Origin: JAFKFJ01 sp963786445 | Lineage (GTDB): Bacteria > Pseudomonadota > Alphaproteobacteria > Acetobacterales > Acetobacteraceae | NCBI GenBank assembly: GCA_963786445.1 | Contig: CAWAZU010000009.1 | Coordinates: forward strand, 221,416 to 285,415 | Direction of reading: 5' to 3' | DNA length: 64,000 nt | In this document: in pieces, positions 9,674 to 18,954 of the stretch | Numbering within the stretch: position 1 is the first letter of the stretch | Layout: each line of letters starts with the position of its first letter | Position numbers and translations under genes: made by a program | The notes under the pieces: model-generated | Told to the model about the DNA's origin: nothing | What the model saw: only the letters and a program-made list of their open reading frames with translations | The model's database searches: none

Positions 9674-10828
9674 ATGCCCTCGTCCCGCACGACCGCCGCG
9701 TCGCTGACGCGGATCGACCGCTACATCCTGCGCCAGTTGCTGCTCGCCCTGTTCGCCGTCAGCTTCGGGCTGGTGGCGCTGATCTGGCTGACGCAGTCGT
9801 TGCGCTTCGTCGAGCTGGTGGTCAACCGCGGCCTGTCGTTCCGGGTGTTCTTCCAGCTCACCAGCCTGCTGATCCCCAATTTCGTCGCCGTCATCCTGCC
9901 GATCACCACCTTCGTGGTGGTGCAGTTCGTCTATCAGCGCCTGGCCTCCGACCGGGAACTGACGGTCATGCGCTCGGCCGGGCTGTCGCAGGGCACCCTG
10001 GCCCGCCCGGCGCTGCTGCTCGCCGCCTTCTCGGTGGCTCTGTGCTTCCTGCTCAACATCTGGGTCGTGCCGGCGGCGTTCACCGAGTTCCGGCAGTTCC
10101 AGTTCGAGATCCGCAACCGCCTCGCCGCCTTCCTGCTGCAGGAGGGGGTGTTCACCCCGGTCTCCGACAACCTGACCGTCTATGTGCGCGGCCGCGACCG
10201 CGACGGCACGCTGCGCGGCATCATGGTCGATGACGCCCGGCAGAAGAACAGCCATGCCACGATCTTCGCCGTGCGCGGCCGGCTGATCGCCAATGACGGC
10301 CCGCCGCGCGTGCTGCTGTTCGACGGTTCGCGCCAGGAGGTCGATTCGCAGACCGGCCGGCTCAACGTGCTCACCTTTGCGGAAAATTCCCTCGACCTGA
10401 CCGACACCGGCAAGGGCGAGGCCACGCGGCTGCGCGATCCGACGGAAATGTCGATCGAGGAGCTGCGCCACCCCGCCCCCGGCGTGGTCGCCGACCGCGA
10501 CCTGCCGAAGCTGCTGGTCGAGGCGCACCGGCGGCTGGCGACCCCGTTCACCGCGCTCAGCTTCACCCTGGTCGCCCTGGTCACCTCGCTGACCGGCTCG
10601 TTCCGCCGCTATGGCGGCCTGTTCCGGCCGCTGACCGGGATCCTGGTGGTGGTGGCGCTGCTGGCGGGCGGGCTGGCGGTCACCAGCCTGGCCAGCCGCG
10701 ACACCGCGCTGATCCCGCTGATCTGGGTGCAGGCGCTGCTGCCGGGCGCGGTCTGCGTGTGGCTGCTGCTCGGGCCGCAGGTCCGGCTGCTGCCGCACGG
10801 CCTGCTGGTCCGCCTGGGCAGGGCCTGA
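9674..10828 (+). CDS. lptF: LPS export ABC transporter permease LptF
   Basis: 384-aa YjgP/YjgQ-family protein: RIDRYILRQLL start, a first helix, then SLLIPNFVAVILPI, the conserved RLASDRELTVMRSAGLS coupling segment, a periplasmic jellyroll domain (about residues 130-270) and three C-terminal helices (TPFTALSFTLVALV onward). LptF pairs with LptG to extract LPS from the inner membrane and pass it to the Lpt bridge. It is followed after 6 bases by lptG and then lptD and surA, an unusual clustering of inner- and outer-membrane parts of one machine. Confidence 0.9.
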   Translation: MPSSRTTAASLTRIDRYILRQLLLALFAVSFGLVALIWLTQSLRFVELVVNRGLSFRVFFQLTSLLIPNFVAVILPITTFVVVQFVYQRLASDRELTVMRSAGLSQGTLARPALLLAAFSVALCFLLNIWVVPAAFTEFRQFQFEIRNRLAAFLLQEGVFTPVSDNLTVYVRGRDRDGTLRGIMVDDARQKNSHATIFAVRGRLIANDGPPRVLLFDGSRQEVDSQTGRLNVLTFAENSLDLTDTGKGEATRLRDPTEMSIEELRHPAPGVVADRDLPKLLVEAHRRLATPFTALSFTLVALVTSLTGSFRRYGGLFRPLTGILVVVALLAGGLAVTSLASRDTALIPLIWVQALLPGAVCVWLLLGPQVRLLPHGLLVRLGRA

Positions 10829-10834
10829 TCGCGC

Positions 10835-11948
10835 ATGCCGCTGGCCGCGACCCTGTCGCTCTATATCGCGCGCGTGTTCATGTCCGCCGTGCTGTCCATG
10901 CTGGTGGCGCTGACCGGGCTGGTGGCCCTGTTCGACTTCATCGAACTGCTGCGCCGCTCGGTCACCCGGCCGGAGGCGACGTTCGGCGTGGTCGCGGAAA
11001 TCGCCGCGCTGCGCCTGCCCTGGGTCGGCATGGAGATCCTGCCCTTCGCCGTGCTGCTCGGCGCGCATCATCGCGTTCTGGCGGCTCACCCGCTCCTCCG
11101 AACTCGTCGTCGCGCGCGCGGCCGGGGTGTCGGTCTGGCAGTTCCTGGCGGTGCCCACGCTCGGCGCGATCCTGCTCGGGATCATCGCAACCGCCGCGGT
11201 CACCCCGGTCTCGGCGGTGATGCTGGGCCGCGCCGAGGCGCTGGAGGACAACTACCTCAAGAGCGGCGGCGGGCCGCTGGCGCTCAACGGCGGCCAGCTC
11301 TGGCTGCGCCAGTCCGACCGCGGACTCGACCCGCAGGGCGTCGCCATCCTGCACGCGCTGTCGGTGGCGGCCAAGGGCCGCGAGCTGGACGCCAGGGACG
11401 TGAGCATTTTCCGGCTCAACGCCGCCGACCGGCCGATCCAGCGGATCGACGCGCAGGACGCGCGGCTGGTCGCCGGCGCCTGGGTGCTCGAGGATGCGCG
11501 CACGCTCACCGCCGGCCACCTGCCGGACGCGCCGCGCACGCTCAGGCTGCCGACCGACCTGACCGTGAGCCGGGTGCAGGAGAGCTTCGCCGCACCCGAC
11601 ACGTTCTCGGTCTGGACGCTGCCCGGCTTCATCCGGCTGCTCGACCACTCCGGCTTCTCGTCGATCCGCCACCGGCTGCATTTCCAGAGCCTGCTGGCGC
11701 TGCCGCTGCTGTGCGGCACCATGTCGCTGCTCGGCGCGGCCTTCTCGATGCGGCCGCAGCGGCGCGGCGGGGTGGCGCGGATGATCGGCAGCGGCGTTGC
11801 CGCCGGCTTCGCCCTGTTCGTGGTCTCCAAGCTCGCCGAGGAGTTCGGCATGTCGGGTGCCCTGCCGCCGATGCTCGCCGCCTGGGCGCCGGCCGCCTCG
11901 GGGCTGATGCTGTCGGTCGCCCTGCTGCTGCACCTGGAAGACGGTTAG
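10835..11948 (+). CDS. lptG: LPS export ABC transporter permease LptG (one frameshift)
   Basis: Reads from MPLAATLSLYIARVF through EILPFAVLLGA, then a one-base shift near 11065 moves into IIAFWRLTRSSELVVARAAGVSVWQF, the expected coupling region, and on to LLHLEDG at 11948. The restored product is about 370 aa with the LptG layout of six helices and a periplasmic beta domain (IDAQDARLVAGAWVLE). The shift falls in a conserved block with no other sign of decay, so a consensus error is more likely than a broken essential gene. Its stop is one base before the lptD start. Confidence 0.87.
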
Positions 11949-11949
11949 G

Positions 11950-14244
11950 ATGCAAGGGCGATCCACGGCCATACGGGCGGTGGGGCTCGCGGCACTGTTC
12001 GGCGGCGTGCTGGCGTCGGCGGCGCCGGCGCAGAATTTCAGCCGCCCCCCCTCCGGCACGCTCCACCTCCCGGCCGAGCCGCCGGTGAGCCGTACCGAGC
12101 CGGTGTTCTACCAGGCCGACAGCGCCACCTACGACCGCGACACCGGCTTCGTGACGCTGGCCGGCCATGTCGAGATCTGGCAGGGCAGCCGCGTGCTGCG
12201 CGCCGACAAGGTGACCTACGACCGCAACACCGGCGTTGCCGCCGCCAGCGGCCACGTCGTGCTGCTCGATCCGACCGGGCAGGTGATGTTCGCCGACTAT
12301 GCCGAGCTGTCGCAGGGCATGAAGGACGGCGTGCTGTCCAACGTCCGCGCGCAGCTGGCCGAGAACGGCCGGCTCGCGGCCAACGGCGCGCGCCGCACCG
12401 ACGCCCGCATCAACGATTTCAGCCGCGTCATCTACTCCACCTGCAACGCCTGCAAGAGCAACCCGCTGGCGCCGCTGGAATGGGATATCCGCGCCCGCTC
12501 GGCGGTGCAGGACCTCGACGACAAGCGCATCGAATACAGCGATGCCGTGATCGACATGTACGGCGTGCCGGTGATGTACTTCCCCTATTTCACCACGCCC
12601 GACCCCTCGGCGAAGCGCGCCAGCGGCATCCTGGTGCCCTCGCTCGGCTACACGAAGTTTCTCGGCCCGTTCGTGCAGGTGCCGTATTACTGGGTGATCG
12701 ACAAGAGCACCGACGCCACCTTCGCGCCGCTGCTCGCCGACAAGGATGGCAACGGCCCCGGGCTGGACGCGCAGCTGCGCCACGCCTTCAACGACGGCAG
12801 CGTCACCGTCAACACCTCGGTCGCCTACAGCCAGAACTCGCTGCAGGGCGACGTGTTCGCGACCGGCGCGTTCGCGCTCAGCGACGAGTGGCGCTGGGGC
12901 TTCAACCTGCAGCGCGCCACGTCCGAGCAATACATGCTCGACTACCACCTGCCCGGGCAGAGCGACGTGCTGACCAGCACGGTCTATCTCGAGGGGTTCG
13001 GCCAGGGCTCGTATTCGCGGCTCGATGCGTTCGCCTATCAGGGGCTGGTCACCAGCATCGTCGATGCCGAGCTGCCGTTCGTGCTGCCGCGCTACACCTA
13101 CAGTTTCGTGGGCGAGCCGGACGCGCTGGGCGGGCGCACCTCGGTCGAGGCCGGCGCCTTCAACGTGCTGCGCCAAGTCGGCACCGACACGCGGCGCGCC
13201 AATCTCAGCCTGGACTGGGAGCGGCCGGCGACCGGCGCGTTCGGCGATCTGTGGAAGCTGGTGCTGCACATGGACAGCGCCGCCTACGACGCCAACAAGC
13301 TCAACGAACAGCCGAGCTGGGGCGCCGGACCGTCCGCGGCGAGCGCGCAGGCGATGCCGACGCTGGCGCTGGAGGGCCGCTGGCCGCTGATGCGCACCGG
13401 CGGCGGCACGCAGGTGATCGAGCCGATCGTGCAGCTGATCGCCGCCCCGCAGGGCAGCAGCTACGGCATCGTCCGCGGCGCCAATGGCACGCCGCTCTAT
13501 GTCAACACGCTGATCCCCAACGAGGACAGCCTGGACTTCGAGTTCACCGACGCCAACCTGTTCGCGCTGAACCGCTTTCCCGGCGTCGATCGGCTGGAAG
13601 GCGGGCCGCGCGCCAATGTCGCCCTGCACGGCACCTGGTATTTCGGCACCGGCCAGAGCGTCGATGGGCTGATCGGCCAGGGCTACCGCGCCAGCCCCGA
13701 GCCGGCCTTTCCCACCTTCTCCGGCCTGGAGGGAACGGTGACCGACGTGGTCAGCCACCTCTCCTACACGCCGAACCAGTATCTCGACTTCACCACGCGC
13801 CAGCGTTTCGACCATCGCGACCTGGCGCTCAACTTCTTCGACGGCCTGGCCACCGCCGGGCCGTCCTGGCTCAAGTTCAACGCCGGCTACATCTACGAGA
13901 AATACAACCCCTACACGTATTACGACACCGTTCCCAGCGGCGTGCTGACCGGCTACGGCGCCACGCCGGGCAATACGCTGATCACCACGCCGATCAACGA
14001 GGTGACGCTCGGCGTCAACGCCAAGTATGGCCATTGGAAGGTCGGCCTGGTGGCGCGCCGCGACGTGCAGACCAACCAGATGGTCGAGGCCGGCGCCAAC
14101 GTCGCCTACGAGGACGAGTGCGTGATCGTCAGCGCCAATTATTTTCGGCTTTACACCTCGATCGACGGGATCGCCGGCGATACCATCCTGCTGTTCCAGA
14201 TCACCTTGAAGACCATCGGCACGTTCGGCTTCAATGGAATGTAA
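11950..14244 (+). CDS. lptD: LPS-assembly outer-membrane protein LptD
   Basis: 764 aa. A signal peptide (to about residue 28, ASAAPAQ) leads to an OstA/LptA-like jellyroll (FYQADSATYDRDTGFVTLAGHVEIWQ), a cysteine pair CNAC in STCNACKSNPLAP, and then the large LptD beta-barrel with DMYGVPVMYFPYF and SGILVPSLGY. It inserts LPS into the outer leaflet of the outer membrane. The C-terminus has the alternating pattern of a barrel strand (ILLFQITLKTIG) but ends NGM instead of with an aromatic residue. It is intact and follows lptG directly, then surA. Confidence 0.92.
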   Translation: MQGRSTAIRAVGLAALFGGVLASAAPAQNFSRPPSGTLHLPAEPPVSRTEPVFYQADSATYDRDTGFVTLAGHVEIWQGSRVLRADKVTYDRNTGVAAASGHVVLLDPTGQVMFADYAELSQGMKDGVLSNVRAQLAENGRLAANGARRTDARINDFSRVIYSTCNACKSNPLAPLEWDIRARSAVQDLDDKRIEYSDAVIDMYGVPVMYFPYFTTPDPSAKRASGILVPSLGYTKFLGPFVQVPYYWVIDKSTDATFAPLLADKDGNGPGLDAQLRHAFNDGSVTVNTSVAYSQNSLQGDVFATGAFALSDEWRWGFNLQRATSEQYMLDYHLPGQSDVLTSTVYLEGFGQGSYSRLDAFAYQGLVTSIVDAELPFVLPRYTYSFVGEPDALGGRTSVEAGAFNVLRQVGTDTRRANLSLDWERPATGAFGDLWKLVLHMDSAAYDANKLNEQPSWGAGPSAASAQAMPTLALEGRWPLMRTGGGTQVIEPIVQLIAAPQGSSYGIVRGANGTPLYVNTLIPNEDSLDFEFTDANLFALNRFPGVDRLEGGPRANVALHGTWYFGTGQSVDGLIGQGYRASPEPAFPTFSGLEGTVTDVVSHLSYTPNQYLDFTTRQRFDHRDLALNFFDGLATAGPSWLKFNAGYIYEKYNPYTYYDTVPSGVLTGYGATPGNTLITTPINEVTLGVNAKYGHWKVGLVARRDVQTNQMVEAGANVAYEDECVIVSANYFRLYTSIDGIAGDTILLFQITLKTIGTFGFNGM

Positions 14245-14277
14245 CCGCAATCCGCGCCCAGGGAGCGCTGACCCGTC

Positions 14278-15570
14278 ATGAACCTGCGTGTCCTGCTTTC
14301 GCTGCTCGCGCTGTGCGGCACGCTGGCGCTGGCGCGCCCGGCGCCGGCGGCGGAGCCGCCGTCCGGCGGCGACGCGGCGCGCATCGTCGCCATCGTCAAC
14401 GGCGACGTGATCAGCGGCGGGGACGTGCAGAACCGCCGCCGCCTGTTCGCGCTTTCGAGCGGCCTGCCGATGTCGCCGGAGGTGCTGGACCGGCTGACGC
14501 CGCAGATCACCCGCCAGCTGATCGACGAGCGGCTGCGCCTGCAGGAAATCCAGCGCCGGCGCATCCTGGTCGCCGACGCCGAGATCGCCAAGGCGATCGG
14601 CGAGGTGGAACGGCGCAACGCCATGCCGCCCGGCACGCTGCGCAAGCGCCTGGCGGCCGACGGCGTCGCCTACCGAACGCTGGTCGATCAGATCCGCGTG
14701 CAGATCGGCTGGACGCGCGTGCTGCGCCAGCAGCTCGGCGCGCAGGCGCAGATCACCGACGCCGACGTGGCCGAACAGGAGCGGGTGCTGAAGCAGGAGA
14801 TCGGGCAGCCCGAATTCCATGTCGCCGAAATCTTCATCCCCGTCGAGGAGCCGAGCCAGGCCGAGGAGGCGCAGCGCTTCGCCGACACCGTGATCCAGCA
14901 GCTGCGCGCCGGCGCGCCGTTCCAGGTGGTGGCGGCCGAGTTCAGCCAGAGCCAGACCGCGCTGGTCGGCGGCGACCTCGGCTGGGTGCAGCCGGCGCAG
15001 CTCGACCCGGAGGTGCTGCACGTGCTCAGCGAGATGCCGCCGGGCGCGATCAGCAACCCGATCCGCGTGCCCGGCGGCTACGATGTCGTGACGCTGTACG
15101 GCAAGCGCGAGATCGGCAACGACATCGAGACCGTGCTCGACGTGCGGCAGGCGTTCCTGCCGTTCACCGTCAACCTCGACCCGCAGCACCCGACCGACCA
15201 GCAGAAGCAGGTGCTGGCCAAGGCACAGCAGCTTTCGTCCACGGCACAGAGCTGCGACGCGGTCGAGGCGGCGGGCAAGGCGGCAGGCAGCGTTCGCCCG
15301 CCCCATCCCGGCGAGATCCGGCTCAGCGGCGTGCCGCCGACGATGCGCGCGGTGCTGGAGAAGCTGCCGGACAACAAGCCCAGCGGCCCGCTGGTATCCG
15401 AGGACGGCATCCTCATCATCATGGTCTGCAAGCGCGAGCAGAAGAACCTCGGCATCCCGACCCGCAGCGAAATCGAGGACCGGGTGCTGAACGAGCGGGT
15501 CGAGCTGGTGTCGCGCCAGCTGATGCGCGACCTGCGGCGCCGGGCCGCGATCGACCAGCGTTCCTCCTGA
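14278..15570 (+). CDS. surA: Periplasmic peptidyl-prolyl isomerase / chaperone SurA
   Basis: 430 aa with a signal peptide (to about APAA, residue 25), the SurA N-terminal chaperone domain (IVAIVNGDVISGGDV, QLIDERLRLQE), one clear parvulin domain (FHVAEIFIPVEE, LVGGDLGWVQPAQL, NPIRVPGGYDVV) and a weaker second one. It escorts outer-membrane proteins such as LptD to the Bam complex, which fits its place right after lptD. In many proteobacteria pdxA lies between surA and rsmA; here rsmA follows immediately. Confidence 0.9.
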   Translation: MNLRVLLSLLALCGTLALARPAPAAEPPSGGDAARIVAIVNGDVISGGDVQNRRRLFALSSGLPMSPEVLDRLTPQITRQLIDERLRLQEIQRRRILVADAEIAKAIGEVERRNAMPPGTLRKRLAADGVAYRTLVDQIRVQIGWTRVLRQQLGAQAQITDADVAEQERVLKQEIGQPEFHVAEIFIPVEEPSQAEEAQRFADTVIQQLRAGAPFQVVAAEFSQSQTALVGGDLGWVQPAQLDPEVLHVLSEMPPGAISNPIRVPGGYDVVTLYGKREIGNDIETVLDVRQAFLPFTVNLDPQHPTDQQKQVLAKAQQLSSTAQSCDAVEAAGKAAGSVRPPHPGEIRLSGVPPTMRAVLEKLPDNKPSGPLVSEDGILIIMVCKREQKNLGIPTRSEIEDRVLNERVELVSRQLMRDLRRRAAIDQRSS

Positions 15571-16406
15571 GCGGGCCGGCGCAAGCGGCGCTGCCGCCGC
15601 TGCGCGAGGTGATCGCGCGGCACCGGCTGGCGGCGCGGCGCGCGCTCGGGCAGCATTTCCTGCTCGACGGCAATCTCGCCGCCCGCATCGTGCGCCAGGC
15701 CGGCGACCTGGCCGGGCGGCACGTGGTCGAGGTCGGGCCCGGGCCGGGCGGGCTGACGCGCGCGTTGCTGGCGAGCGACGCCGCCGGCGTCACCGCGGTC
15801 GAGCTCGATCCGCGCGCCGTCGCGGCGATCGAGGAACTGGCGGCAGCGGCGCCGCGGCTGCGCGTGGTGGCGGGCGATGCGCTGGCGCTCGACCTCGCTT
15901 CGCTGGTGCCGCCGCCGCGGCAGATCGTCGCCAACCTGCCCTACAACGTCGCCTCGCCGCTGCTGGTCGGCTGGCTGCGGCAGGCGGACCGGTGGGAACG
16001 GCTGACGCTGATGTTCCAGCTCGAAGTCGCCGAGCGCATCTGTGCGGCGCCGGGCAGCGGCGCCTACGGCCGGCTGGCGGTGCTCGCGCAATGGCTGGCG
16101 ACGGCCGAGCTGCGCCTGCGCCTGCCGCCGGCGGCCTTCGTGCCGCCGCCGAGCGTGTGGTCCGCGGTCGTGGTGCTGACGCCGCTTCCCGGGCAGCCGG
16201 ACGCGCGCCTGTTCGCGGCGATGGAACGCCTGACCGCCGCCGCATTCGGGCAGCGGCGCAAAATGCTGCGCGGGGCGCTGCGCGCGCTGGGCGGCGCGGC
16301 GCTGCCGCAAGCGGCCGGCATCGACCCGTCGCGCCGTGCCGAGACGCTGAGCGTCGCCGAGTTCGACCGCCTCGCCCGCCTGCTCGCCGCTGCGCCCGCG
16401 TCGTGA
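15567..16406 (+). CDS. rsmA: 16S rRNA (adenine1518/1519-N6)-dimethyltransferase RsmA (KsgA)
   Basis: AdoMet motif I is VEVGPGPGGLTRALL, motif IV is NLPYNVASPLL, and the N-terminal block ALGQHFLLD is diagnostic. It dimethylates two adjacent adenines near the 3' end of 16S rRNA in a late step of 30S assembly. The start is uncertain: family N-termini (LPPLREVIxRHxL) reach back almost to the surA stop, where no ATG or usual GTG/TTG exists, only CTG codons at 15567 or 15591. GTG 15609 is the first standard start and would begin at IARHRL. The CTG overlapping the surA stop is used here as the outer limit. Confidence 0.88.
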   Translation: MSGPAQAALPPLREVIARHRLAARRALGQHFLLDGNLAARIVRQAGDLAGRHVVEVGPGPGGLTRALLASDAAGVTAVELDPRAVAAIEELAAAAPRLRVVAGDALALDLASLVPPPRQIVANLPYNVASPLLVGWLRQADRWERLTLMFQLEVAERICAAPGSGAYGRLAVLAQWLATAELRLRLPPAAFVPPPSVWSAVVVLTPLPGQPDARLFAAMERLTAAAFGQRRKMLRGALRALGGAALPQAAGIDPSRRAETLSVAEFDRLARLLAAAPAS

Positions 16407-16413
16407 CGGAACG

Positions 16414-16435
16414 GCGCTGCCGCCGGCGGTGGCGC
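16414..16435. terminator. Candidate hairpin between convergent genes
   Basis: Two 11-base GC-rich arms (16414-16424 and 16425-16435) are complementary apart from two mismatches and sit between the rsmA stop and the 3' end of the convergent gene. Only a short T-rich stretch follows on the plus strand, so a bidirectional terminator is possible but not convincing. Confidence 0.3.
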
Positions 16436-16734
16436 TATTTCTGCCCCTCCAGCAGCAGCAGCGCCCGCCGCAGCCGCCACAGCCCACCGCGGATCAGGCC
16501 GGTGTCGCACATGTGCCGGCCCTCCGCCGCCAGATCCTGCACCTCCGGCGTCGCGGACGGGTGGTCGCGCTGCTTGGCGGCGATGCGGCCGGCGAGGTCG
16601 TCGCAGTATTCCGGCGTGTCGGAGGTCACCCGCAGCGGCGCCGACGGCGCGCTCGGCGGGGATTGCGACAGCGCCGCCGAGGAGCCGAGCGCGAGCGGCA
16701 GCGTCAGCACGAGGACGGTCCGACAGGCCCACAT
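16435..16734 (-). CDS. Small secreted protein of unknown function
   Basis: 99 aa with a clear signal peptide (residues 1-24, ending ALSQ) and a mature part of about 75 residues containing two cysteines (PEYCDDL and RHMCDTG) that could form a disulfide. No family is recognised. It begins 7 bases after the histidine kinase stop and is the last gene of the protease/two-component operon. Its position suggests an envelope-stress accessory or a periplasmic modulator of the kinase, but this is only inference. Confidence 0.65.
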   Translation of the reverse strand: MWACRTVLVLTLPLALGSSAALSQSPPSAPSAPLRVTSDTPEYCDDLAGRIAAKQRDHPSATPEVQDLAAEGRHMCDTGLIRGGLWRLRRALLLLEGQK

Positions 16735-16741
16735 GACGGCA

Positions 16742-18211
16742 CTATGCCGCAGCCGCTTCGGTCTGGCGCTGGTCCGCGGATGAAGTTGCGTTCACCCGTG
16801 CCGCCGGGCGCGTGTTCAGCGTCAGCGTGGCGCGCAGGCCGGGTCCGTTGTCCTCCAGCAGCAACGCCCCGCCGTGCAGCGTCGCCACCGCCTGCACCAG
16901 TGCCAGGCCAAGTCCGCTGCCCGGCGTGCTGCGCGCGCTCTCGCCGCGGAAGAAGCGCTGCGTCGCCCGCTCGCGATCCGCCTCCGGGATGCCCGCCCCC
17001 TGGTCGGCGACCGTGATGCGGACGCCCTGGCCCGGATCGGCGGTCGCCGCGATGCCGATCACGCCGCCCGCCGGCGAGAATTTCAGCGCGTTGTCCAGCA
17101 GGTTCGCGACCGCCTGCTGGATCATGTCGCGATCGCCATAGGCGTGCAGGCTGGCCGGGATCGCCGGCTCCAGGTGCTGCCCGCGCTCCTCCGCCACCGC
17201 CCCGTACAGGTCGGCCAGATCGAGCAGCAGCGGCGCCAGGTCCAGATCGGCGAACGCCGAGCGGCGCGCCCCCGCCTCGATCTCGGCGATGCGCAGCAGC
17301 GCCTGAAAGATCGCGCTCACGCCGTCCAGGTCGGCCTCCGCCCGCTCGATCGCGGCGCGCAGGTCGGCCTCGCCGCTGGCGTGCGCGCGCGCGTCCTCCA
17401 GCCGGGCGCGCGCGCGCGCGATCGGCGTGCGCAGATCGTGCGCGATCGCGTTGGAGACCTGCCGCACCCCGTCCATCAGCCGTGCGATGCGGTCCAGCAT
17501 GTCGTTGATGGTCTCGGCCAGCCGGTCGAACTCGTCGCCGCGGCCGCTGACGCGCACGCGGCGCGTGAAATCCCCCGCACTGGTCGCCGCGGCCGTCGCC
17601 GAGACATCGGCCAGCGTCATGCGGAACAGGCTGCGCACCGCCAGCGCGCCGACGGTGCCGAGCAGCAGCGCGATCCCGGCCGCCCACAGCAGCGCATCGG
17701 TCAGCAGCCGCGCCATCTGCGCGTGGACTTCCACGTCGCGTCCGACCAGCAGGTGGAACGCGCCCGGCAGGTCATAGCGGTGCAGCCGCGCCATGCCGCG
17801 CCGCCCGGCACGCTCGATCTGCACGTCGTGCCACATCGCGGCCTGGCGGAAGCTGGCGGGCCAGCCCGAGAGGTTGCCGACGATGCGGTGGTACATCGGA
17901 TCGACCAGCAGGTAGATCGCGTCGTCATCGACATTGCCGGCCAGCCGCTGCTCGATCGTGTCCACCAGCGCGCCCAGCCCGCCTTCCTGGTAGCGTTCCG
18001 ACAGGCCCTGCGTGTCGGCGTTGATCGCCGTGTCGGTCTGCCGGTCGAGCAGCCCGGCGGTGGACCACCACAGGAACATCGCCAGCGCGAGCGTCGCCAG
18101 CGCGAACACCACGGCATAGATCATGCCGAAGCGCACGCCCGCCGAGCGGAACAGCGGACGGCGCAATCGCAGCCTGCCGCGGCGCGCGGCACGATCGGGC
18201 ACAGACGGCAC
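16742..18211 (-). CDS. Sensor histidine kinase with HAMP domain
   Basis: 489 aa. One transmembrane helix (about residues 29-50), a periplasmic sensor of about 120 residues, a second helix (LLWAAGIALLLGTVGAL), a HAMP segment, the H-box NAIAHDLRTPIARARAR with the phospho-accepting histidine, N-box NLLDNALKFSP, and the G-boxes DQGAGIP and GSGLGLALV. It would phosphorylate the response regulator encoded 35 bases upstream. The shared operon with a DegP-like protease suggests it monitors the cell envelope; the signal is unknown. Confidence 0.9.
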   Translation of the reverse strand: MPSVPDRAARRGRLRLRRPLFRSAGVRFGMIYAVVFALATLALAMFLWWSTAGLLDRQTDTAINADTQGLSERYQEGGLGALVDTIEQRLAGNVDDDAIYLLVDPMYHRIVGNLSGWPASFRQAAMWHDVQIERAGRRGMARLHRYDLPGAFHLLVGRDVEVHAQMARLLTDALLWAAGIALLLGTVGALAVRSLFRMTLADVSATAAATSAGDFTRRVRVSGRGDEFDRLAETINDMLDRIARLMDGVRQVSNAIAHDLRTPIARARARLEDARAHASGEADLRAAIERAEADLDGVSAIFQALLRIAEIEAGARRSAFADLDLAPLLLDLADLYGAVAEERGQHLEPAIPASLHAYGDRDMIQQAVANLLDNALKFSPAGGVIGIAATADPGQGVRITVADQGAGIPEADRERATQRFFRGESARSTPGSGLGLALVQAVATLHGGALLLEDNGPGLRATLTLNTRPAARVNATSSADQRQTEAAAA

Positions 18212-18246
18212 GCCGCTCCTCCGCCTTCGTCAGAAGCCGCCGCGTA

Positions 18247-18930
18247 TCACGGCTGCTCCGGCCGCAGCATGTAGCCGGCGTTACGCACGGTGTGGATCAT
18301 CGGGGTCGGGAAGGGCTTGTCAACTTTCTGGCGCAGCCGCGAGACGTGGACGTCGATCACGTTGGTCTGCGGGTCGAAATGGTAGTCCCACACGCCCTCC
18401 AGCAGCATCGTGCGGGTCACCACCTGGCCGGCGTGGCGCATCAGGAATTCCAGCAGGCGGAACTCGCGCGGCTGCAGGTCGATGCGCTGGCCGGCGCGCT
18501 TCACGCCGCGCGACAGCAGGTCCATCTCCAGGTCGCCGGTGATGAGTTTCGTGGTCGGGCCTTCGCCCTTGCCGCGCCGCGCCAGCGCCTCGACGCGCGC
18601 CAGCAGCTCGGCGAAGGCGAACGGCTTGGTCAGGTAGTCGTCGCCGCCCGCCTTCAGCCCGCGCACCCGGTCATCGACCTGCGCCATGGCCGAGAGGAAC
18701 AGCACCGGCGTGTTGTTGCTCTGTGTGCGCAGCGTCTCCAGCAGCCGCAGCCCGTCGATGCCGCCGGGCAGCATGCGGTCGAGCACGATCGCGTCGAAGT
18801 TCTCGCTCGCCGCCATGAACAGCCCGTCGCGGCCGTTGTCGGCGTGTTCCACCACGTGCCCGGCTTCGCGCAGGCCTTTGATGACGAAGCCGGCCACGTC
18901 CTTGTCGTCTTCCACCACGAGGATACGCAT
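18247..18930 (-). CDS. OmpR/PhoB-family response regulator
   Basis: 227 aa. The receiver domain has the acidic pocket (VVEDD), the phospho-acceptor Asp in IVLDRMLP and the conserved Lys in LTKPFAF; the C-terminal winged helix includes LQPREFRLLEFLMRHAGQVVTR and TNVIDVHVSRLRQKVD. It sits between the protease and the kinase on the same strand, with gaps of 24 and 35 bases. It probably regulates its own operon. Confidence 0.92.
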   Translation of the reverse strand: MRILVVEDDKDVAGFVIKGLREAGHVVEHADNGRDGLFMAASENFDAIVLDRMLPGGIDGLRLLETLRTQSNNTPVLFLSAMAQVDDRVRGLKAGGDDYLTKPFAFAELLARVEALARRGKGEGPTTKLITGDLEMDLLSRGVKRAGQRIDLQPREFRLLEFLMRHAGQVVTRTMLLEGVWDYHFDPQTNVIDVHVSRLRQKVDKPFPTPMIHTVRNAGYMLRPEQP

Positions 18931-18954
18931 TTCTGCCGCCTCACCCTTGTCCCG

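Noticed and set aside
11629..15306. A 1225-residue minus-strand open frame opposite lptD and surA
   Set aside because: Its composition is typical of the complement of high-GC coding sequence, with no motif, and the opposite strand encodes two clear essential proteins.
17400..17425. Alternating CG tract inside the histidine kinase gene as a regulatory or Z-DNA element
   Set aside because: It encodes an Arg/Ala stretch in the helix just after the H-box, which is ordinary in a high-GC genome.
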